Shown one piece after another: positions 46,901 to 55,900 of a stretch of DNA of 64,000 nucleotides. Position 1 is the first letter of the stretch, and every line of letters begins with the position of its first letter. This stretch comes from Delphinapterus leucas. Taxonomy: Eukaryota; Chordata; Mammalia; Artiodactyla; Monodontidae. Where the stretch lies: positions 26,710,302 through 26,774,301 of the forward strand of contig NW_022098026.1 of assembly GCF_002288925.2 (NCBI RefSeq), written 5' to 3'. The notes beneath the pieces are model-generated. The model was not told where the DNA came from. It saw nothing but the letters and a program-made list of their open reading frames with translations, and searched no databases. A program made the translations under genes and the position numbers.

Positions 46901-49900
46901 CTTACTTACCCCTGTGGGATTCAGTCCTGCCAGGAAATCCTATCTCAGGTCAATACTTGATGGATAATAAAAGGTACCATTTATTGCAATCCTGTGTGCT
47001 GGGCATTTATAGATACATTATCACCCTTGGTGCTCACAAAGACCCACAATGTAGAGGGATTATTATCACCCACTTTATAGATGAGAGACCTGAGGTTAAC
47101 CCTCTTGCCCAAGGTCAGAAAGCCAGTAAGTGACTGAGCCAGGATCAGGCCCAGCATAGAGTGACTTCAAGGCCATAAGCTTTTCCCTCTTTGCTGTACT
47201 GCACCTTGATTCTAGGTGAGCTCAAAGATGACAGTGGTGGTGGTGGTGATGATGATAAAGCCAGTTTTATTGAGGGTTTGCATCTGTCAGGCACTGTGCT
47301 AAGCACCTTACTATATTGTGTCCTATATTCTTCACAATAACCCTATAAAGGAGACACTATCCCTCCCATTTTACAGATAAGAAAACAAAGCATGATTTAC
47401 TTCTCTGAAATTGGGTATCTACTAATGGCCAAGCCAGGATGAACTGATGGGCTGTTTCCCTGTTTCACCACCGAGAGGCACTGTTTTCAACCCCTGGCTC
47501 TGTACACTGCACCAGTGCTGCTCAAAATTCAGCTCCATTCAATGGCATTTATGCAACAAATATCACAGAGCACCTGCACTGTGCCAGGTGCTGGGCTACA
47601 AGCTGGGTGGGGGAGGGAGGATCAGGTGCAGGTGCAACAGTTAGAAACTGACCAGTGGGAAAGGAGGTACTGAAGGAGGGCCCTCCTCCCCGCCGGCCAG
47701 GGTGGCCCAGGTATGGGAGCCATTTCTGTCTGTCTCCATGAACGCTGATCTCTGGCTTCCCTCTCTTGCAGCCCCTCGGTCCCACTACCTGGCTGACAGC
47801 GGTATGTTCTGCCTGCCCTTCCTTCAGCCCATCATGTTCTGTGAGGGCCAGAGCTGAGTCAGCGGCAGGTCCCCCTTAGTTGTGATGACCATACAACGTG
47901 GATGTCCCAGCACAGTCCCCATCTGAAATAGTCCACCCCATGTGTTTGTCAGACAATGGGTCTTAATCTTTGGTCCTGGAACCAGTGTTGCCATGCCCAA
48001 CAGCTCCCAGAGAGAAAGAAAGAGCACACACCTCTTCCACCCACGTGGCAGCCTGCCTGTCTGAGTTCCAGCTCGACCCCAATTCCAGGACACATGGGTC
48101 CATCATAGGAGGATAGATGTGTGCAGGTTAACACCAGAAGACTCTGTGAGTGGGTACTTGGGGTGGGCCTAGAATTCTGCCAGGGTGAGGCACCCCTAAG
48201 ACTGTTAGTTGTAAGCCTGGAGAGCAGTGGAAGGAGCTGGTGGTCCCTGTCTGTCCCCCTTCCCACAAGTAACATTGGCCATTTGTAGCCAGATGACCTC
48301 AGGGAGAGGAAACCCTGGCTTGGGGCCCCTGGTAATTGTCTTGGCTCCTTCTTTTCAGACCCCCTCATCTCCAAATCTGCCTCCCTGCCTGCCTACAGAA
48401 GAAACGGGCTGCACAGGGTAAGAGAGGCTGTTCCAGGGACATTATCCCCAAGAGGTTCACAATTCCTGTGTTAGCTCAGGAGTGATGACTTACGGGTGAA
48501 ACCTGGACAGAGGCCTTGGGGCTAGAGGTGCATTAACAAAAGAGCCCCCTGTGAGAGGGGCTGGGAGCACCTAGTATCTATGGCACAATTACTCCATGCT
48601 GAGCACTTTACAAGCACTCACTCATTATAACCCTGCAAGGTAGTTACTATTTTTAATAACTCTATTTTGTGGATGAAGATGGAGGCACAGAGGGGCTCAG
48701 TGACCTGCTTGAGCTCTCATTCCTAGTAAGTGCTGAGCCAGGATTCGAGCCTGGGCCAGCTGCCCCCGACAGCCCACACCTGACTGCTGGGTTCCACTCA
48801 CCCGTTGTGGCTTGGAGCCTTCTGAGCTCTTAGATGTCCTGTGGCATAAAACCTTCTTGGAAGCTGTGAGGTGGTTTAAGGACTAAAAAGGGGATGAAAA
48901 ATATGTCTTGTTGGCAAAAGGAGAGGCTCTGTGAATAGACAAGTGATGGGGGAAAGGGGAAGGACACTAAGATAGACATTTATTTACTGAGCACCTACTA
49001 AGTGTCAGGCACTGTTCTGAGTGCTGGAAGTCCTGCAGTGAATAAATTCGCTGCTCCTGTGGAGCTCACATTCTAGCTGGGGAGACAGACAACCAATAAG
49101 TGCACGTGTGACTTGAAGTCAGCAGTCATAAGTGCTCAGATGGAAGACAAAGCAAGGAGGCAAAGAGAGAGAAGGTCAGAGAGTGAATTTAAACAAAGGC
49201 CTGAGTGCAGGGAGGGACCTCACCTCTCCAAGACTAGCAAGAGCCACCCTAATAGAGGGAAGCACAGTGTCAGAGTCCCTGGGTGGGGAGGATGTGTGGC
49301 TGGGATGGAGTGAGCGTGGAGATGAAGCCAGACGGAGATGTCATTAGGGACCTGTGTGCTGGTAAGGACTCAGAAGGGTTCCGGTAGGTGTGCTGCACCA
49401 TCCAACTCAGATTTTTTTTTTTTTTTTTTTGCGGTACACGGGCCTCTTACTGTCGTGGCCTCTCCCGTTGCGGAGCACAGGCTCTGGACGCACAGGCTCA
49501 GCGGCCATGGCTCACGGGCCCAGCCGCTCCGCGGCATGTGGGATCTTCCTAGACCGGGGCATGAACCCGTGTCCCCTGCATCATGTGGTTGAGGCGGACT
49601 CTCAACCACTGCGCCACCAGGGAAGCCCCCAACTCAGATTTTTAATGGGATCCCTCCTGTATAGAGAAGAGACTGCAGAGGGACAAAAGTGGTAGACTTG
49701 TTAAGAGACAATTTTAGGGTTAAGCACACAAAAGGGATCAGAGGTCCATAGTAGAGCCACGGCTGGTGTTGGGGCCCCACCCACTCCAAGCGGGGAAGAG
49801 ACAGACCCTGTCCTCAGCACGCCCAAAGCCTAGACATTTGTTCATGAACAGACAGATGTTTATTGAAAGCCTTTTATGTATGCCAGGCACTGCTCTGAGG

Positions 49901-52900
49901 GCTCAGAATACCTCAGTGACGGAAAAAAACAAAGACCCCTGGCCTTGGAGCTTATATTCTTATAGGGAGAAATAGAAAGCAAGCAGTAAATAGTACACAA
50001 GTCACCTTATACACAATGTAGAAAGTAGTAAGTGCTATGGGAAGAGGGGGAAATTGAGCAGGATGAGGGAGGTTGGGAGTTGGGGAAGGGGCGATTTGCA
50101 ATTTTAGATAGAGTTGTCAGCGCAGATCTCAGAAAAAATGATATTTGAGTAATGAAAGAAAGCATGAGCTGTAATTCACTAATAAATGAATATTTACTGA
50201 GTGCCTACTACGTGCCAGGCCTAGGCACTAGGCATATGGCAGTGAAGTAAATCACTCCACCTTGAGACCGAGGCTTCTGAGAGGGCCCCGTGTCCCACCA
50301 GCCCCAGTGCATTTTCTGGAGATGGGTGAGTACTTCAGGGAGGCAGAGGTGAGCGTGCCTCAGGCCAGCCCTGGTTCTGTCTCCCCTGCAGACACCCAGC
50401 GCAGACCTATTCCATTACGACAGCATGAACGCTGTCAACTGGGGCATGCGAGGTGAGTGCCAGCGTCTCCTGGGACTTCACGGGGACCTCATTATAATGC
50501 ACTGCTCATAATAGCCCGTTTGACAAACGATTCTCGTCCCACGCTGGGCTCTGTGCAAACCCCGAGTTCCCTTTCACTTCCCATTCCCTCCCTTTTCCCC
50601 TGCTCTGCTCTCACCCTCTCAAGTCCCCGGCCTTGGGTGATCTCCAGGCCATCTGTCCCATCTGGATTCCCAGAGCCATCACAGAGTGCTTGCTGTTCTC
50701 CCAGGACTGCTGAGCTAGAGGTGCCTGCCAGCCCCGGGTGGAGGGAAATACTCAGAGCCAAATGCACATTCTTCCAAGAAAAAATTCCATGAGCCTCATG
50801 CTCTCTTCCAGTGATGCTCTCCCACCAGCCTCTTCCAGCTCCTACAAGCAGGCTCAGGCAGGAAGGCAGGCCCACATCAAACCCTGGAGGATTCCCCCCA
50901 GAAGATGAAGGATCTCACCCATGTGCTTCATGGGCCCAGACTCTCCTTATTTCTATTCTAAATATCTCAAACGTCATTTTCCCCCTAAAAACCTATCTCT
51001 GGATCAGCCCAACCCCTTTCTCCATTATGTTCAAACCATCCTTGATTTGGGATGAATTCAATAAGGACAGTGTCTCTATGACAGAGGCCAGTGTAGTGAT
51101 GCAGAGCAAAGACTGATGGTTTCTACTTTGTGTGTGTCTCTTTTCTCTCTACAGAGTACAAGGTAAAGATACACAGACCCTGGGGGTCTCCGGGACCCTG
51201 CATGTTGCTACACTGGGGACCAGCAGGAAGATGACAGCACTGTCTATGCAGGGAAGGGAACATCGATAAATAACCCCAAGGGTCCTCTCAAGACTAGCAT
51301 TTCAAGTGCCTCCTTGGCCCAGTTTCCCTGAATCCTGCCCTACATCTCTTGCCTCCTGAAACCAGACAGTTCCCCTGGGCCTCGGAGACTCTCTAGAGGC
51401 TTGCCAATCACAGATATGAGACATTTACACTCAGGAGCCCTTGTGCTCACATTAAGGCCAAATGCAACCAAGCTCATCCCTGGCAGTATTCAAGGACTCC
51501 AGAGCCTTGCCTTTTGGGAGAAGGTGCCTTGAGGCTGCCAGGAAACCCGAAAAAGGACCTACTCAGCCCTTCCTCCAGACTTTAATCTCTGGCTCTTTCT
51601 GGACAGAGGAGGGAGCCCCAGCCAGACACAAAATATGTCTGAAGGGACAAGCCCACCACCCTCACCCAACCTACAAATATCCCCCCTCCTCTCTCTTAGA
51701 TCTACCCTTATGAACTGCTCCTGGTGACCACAAGAGGGAGAAACCGACTGCCCAAGGATGTGGATCGGACGCGTTTAGAGGTATGTGTAGAAAACTGAGC
51801 AGGTGCCCTTGGGTTTGAAGTGATTCCAGAAATTGCCTGGTCTAACCCAGCTTAGGAGGAGCAGGCGGAATGAATGCCGTAAAGGTCACACAGCTGGTTA
51901 AAAAAGCAGAGACTCCAACCTGGTTTCCTTAGCCCAAGACCGTTCCCTGCTGTTCTCTGCAGCCTCCTCAGTTCAGTTAGCATCTGTGGGGCACGGCTAC
52001 ACCGTGTCTCCAAGTGGGGCTGATGCTTCTGCAGACATAAGAGAGGAGCTAGATTTGGTTCCTGCCCTCCAAGAGCCTGCAGTCTGTCCGATAAGAAGAA
52101 ACACAGCACTGGTGTTATGCAGGATTGTATAGAAAACCAGTGCCTGTGACAGGGAAGGATGGGGGACAGCTCTGTGCAGAGGGTAAACATATAAGCAAGT
52201 CTCAAGCAAGACTCCCTAGGTTCCAACCCTGATGCTGCCATGCCCAACTGGACAGCTTGGCCACATGACAACCTCTCCAAACCGTAGTTTTCTCCTCTGT
52301 AAAATGGGGTGACTGTCATGCTTCCCTCAGGTTGCCAAATGACATACGTGAGACAATACACATAGGGCCCTTCACACAGAATCTGGCAGTGTACTGAGTA
52401 GAAAATTCTTCCTAAGTGTTTCATTGCTGTTACTCAGAGAAGACCACTAAAGCTGGGTGGGGTGACACAGGCTTCCGGGAAGAGGAAGGATTTGGATGGA
52501 CTTTTGGAGGTGGGCAGGTTTAGATGGATGGAGAGGCAGGAGAGCAACATGAGCAGTGGGAACAGCATAAGTAAGGCGCAGACATGGCCTGACCATGGCA
52601 CTGGGCTCTCAAGCCATCCAGTCCACTTGGCATGGAGTCCCGGTCCCTGGCTACATTAGTTCCAGGAGCACACGCTGCCCTTTTCACCCCAGTGCCTCTC
52701 CCTGGAACACCCTTTCCATCTTGCCAGCCTCCTCACTCATCACGGCCCCATTCTAGTGATGCCTGTGCCCCAAAGCCTCCCCTAAGCCTTCTTCAGGATG
52801 TGTCGCTAACCTCTTCCTCCAGCCTCCCCAGCCCTGCGTCCAGAGCACAGATCCAATACCTTTCTTTCTCCTTTGCATCAGATCATCAAGCCATCCATTT

Positions 52901-55900
52901 CCTCTGCCTGGACTAGGGGAGGTGTCAGGAGATGTCTGTGGAATTGAATCCAGGCTTGTAAGAGAGGAGGCTCAGCCCTTCTTGGGACCACCCCTGACCT
53001 GACGGCTGATGAATTTGCCCAGAGTAGAGGGTTGGAGCTGCAGGAGGGAGATGCGAGTGGGTCGGGAAGCCCTGTGAGTCCTTTCAGCTCTAGCATATGC
53101 TGGGGTAGCAGGGAAGGAAGCGGATGATTCTCCCCACGTGTATAACAAGGGCTTCCTTTCACAGTCCAGCAGTGAGTGTCTGCCGGTGCTGAAGGGGACA
53201 GCTCCGACGGCAGCTCACTGGAGCCAGCACTTAGGGGTGGAAATGTTCACGAACCTGGTTCGTAATGGAGGACCAACTGCTCTCCTACATCCTCCAGGAC
53301 ACCCAGAAGCTCAGACCAGGAAAACGCAACCTTCTCTAAGCATCAGAATCACTTAGGGAGCTTTTTTAAAATACCCATACAGGGCCCCATCTGAGTCCAA
53401 TTAAATCACAATCTGGGGAAGGAGCTCAGGCATCAGTATTTTTCAGAGGCTCCCAGGGATGTCTAATATATAGCCTGAGCTGAGACCACTGGGCTAGAGA
53501 CACTGTCCTAGCTGTCTGCAGCAGTTCAGGAAGGGCACGGAAGAAGGAAACCCCTGACTCTCTCCTCAAGGAGCTCGGAGTATAGATACTTGTTCACTCA
53601 ATAAGTATTTATTGTAACCTATTATATACACCAGGTACTGTTCTAGGTGCCTACAACATATCAGTGAACAAAACAAGGACCCCTGCCCTCTTGGGGCTGA
53701 CGTTCTCATGTGAGGAGACAGACAGTAAATGACACAAGTAATAAATAAAGGATAGAGTATGTTGGGAAGTAACCGGGCTGAGGGAAAGGGTAAGAGGAGA
53801 ACAGAGTGAGGGGGGTTGGGAGTTGGAGGGGTGAGTTGCAGTTTTCAATAGGGTGGTCAGAGTAGATCTCATTGAAAACATGACATCTGAGCAAAGACTT
53901 CAAGTAGGTGAGAGAGTTAGCCATGCTTATATAGGAAGGAAGAGCATTCTGGGCCAAGGGAACAGCCGCTGCCAAGGCCCTGATGCAGGAGTGAGTCTGG
54001 TGTGTTGGAGGACGGCAGGAGGTGAGTGTGGCTGGGGCCACGTGAGCCCAGAAGAGAGGATGAGGAGATGAAATCAAAGGAAACAGAGACCAGGCCATGC
54101 TATGTGACAGACACATGAAGAGATCACTGCACTAATGAGCGTGCCGGTGATTGAGTGCCAGCCACTGTGCCAAGCATGTGACCCGCATCATCTCAGTCAC
54201 CCTCACAATATCCGTGAGGTAGGTACTGGGATGCTGCCACTCTCAGAAGAGGACATTGAGGCTCAGTGAGGTTACCATGTCCAAGGTCACACGCTCCTAT
54301 CTGCCTGGCTGTAAAGCCTATGCACTTAACCTTTATGCTTTAAAATCTGCAGTGAATGTCAAATGGACAGGGCTGCCATTGTGTGCTCTGAGAACTCAGA
54401 GGAGAAAGGAGGCTCCACGTGGCCCTTAACAGGAGGAGAGAAGAAAAGCCTCAGACTCCTTCAGTGTGTCCTACAGTGTTTACTTGAGTAGTTTAGTCTG
54501 CCATTCCTTTAAATTGAGTCTTATTTAAAAAAAAAAAAAAAGATTTTTAAACACAGTGGAGAAAGCCAGCTAGAGAATCAGTAGTAACCATCACTCTCTA
54601 ACAACAACAACAACAAAAAGAACAAATGAGACAGTTCCCCTCAGCCTTTACTATGGAAGGAGCAGAGAATGCTCTCATATCCACATATTTTTCAGCACTC
54701 GAGCGCAAGTAAAACAGATTTGGGCGAGTCAATAGCATGAACAAAAGAAGAGGGGCACTGTCTAGACTGGTGGAGTCTAACAACCAAATGTGATGTGTGG
54801 ATGCTGTCTGAATCCTTATTCAAACAAACCAACTATAAAAAAAACACTTTGAGACAATTAGGGGAATTTTATTGTAGACAGGTATTAGGTAATTCTGTGG
54901 AATTACTGTCATTTTTTCCTTGCCCATGCTGTTGTGGTTATGTAAGAAAATAGCCAGTATGTTTTGAGATGCAAACCGCTGTATGTAGGAGTGAACAGTG
55001 TCTAAGGTTTGCTTTAAGACACTTCAGCAAAGGAAACATGAAGCAAATGTGGTAAAACTCTTTGAATCTGGATGATGGGCATGGGTGTGCGTTTTCTCTC
55101 TTTTGTGTATTTTTGAAATTTTTCATAAAAGAAAGACATATTTATGAAATTCTTAATGGGATTGACCAAGAGGGGCAGTGAGAGTACACTGCATTTGGAA
55201 TCAGAAGCCCTGGACTTTGGTCTCAGCTCTGCTATTTACCTAGTCTCCTCTCCTCCCTCCCTCTTGGGCAAGTCATTTTAATTCTCTGACTTTTGCTTTT
55301 CTCATCTTTCAGTTGGGTAGAAATTATTCCTGGTTTTCAGAAGAAAATCAGGTCAGAAGAATTAAAGGAGAAAAATGAGGGTGAATGTACATTTATGAAC
55401 TACTGAGCATAATACAAACGCAATACAAGGAATTGGTGGTAGTGTTAAATATTAAGTACTAAAAAATCAACTCAGAGTCATCGGCAGCCAATGATATCTA
55501 ACAAAAGTATCAAAGTTACTTTTACCTAAAGTTCTGGAAATGTGGCGAAAACATTAATTCACAGGGACAATAGGCCAGAGAATTGTCTAATTGTTACGTG
55601 GCTGTATACATGATTCTCATTCAATCTCCCTCAATACTCAATTAGCTAATATAATTGCTACCAACAGCAAGTGAATGCAGGAAGTTTACAGGCAGGATAT
55701 ATGCCATCTATTTCTATCTTTAAACATAATTGTAAATTTTATTTTGAAAAATAAAATTTCAGACCTCCAGAAAAGTTGCAAGAATTGTAAAATGAGTATC
55801 CATCTACCCTTCACCTAAATGTACCAATTTTCCACATTTTGCCACATTTTAAGTGCCATATATTTCTAACTCTAAAAGCTTAGGATAATGTATCAACTTT

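Larger units (their letters stand above)
46533..47771 (+). other. ABLIM3: ABLIM3 intron k-l (1.2 kb)
   Basis: GT-AG intron with two antisense MIR copies (about 46960-47200 and 47255-47430) and a short GTG/GAT run near 47230-47252. Confidence 0.8.
48418..50391 (+). other. ABLIM3: ABLIM3 intron m-n (2.0 kb)
   Basis: GT-AG intron with an antisense MIR (about 48575-48770), L2-like pieces (48970-49330, 49850-50250) and one young antisense SINE (49412-49628). Confidence 0.8.
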
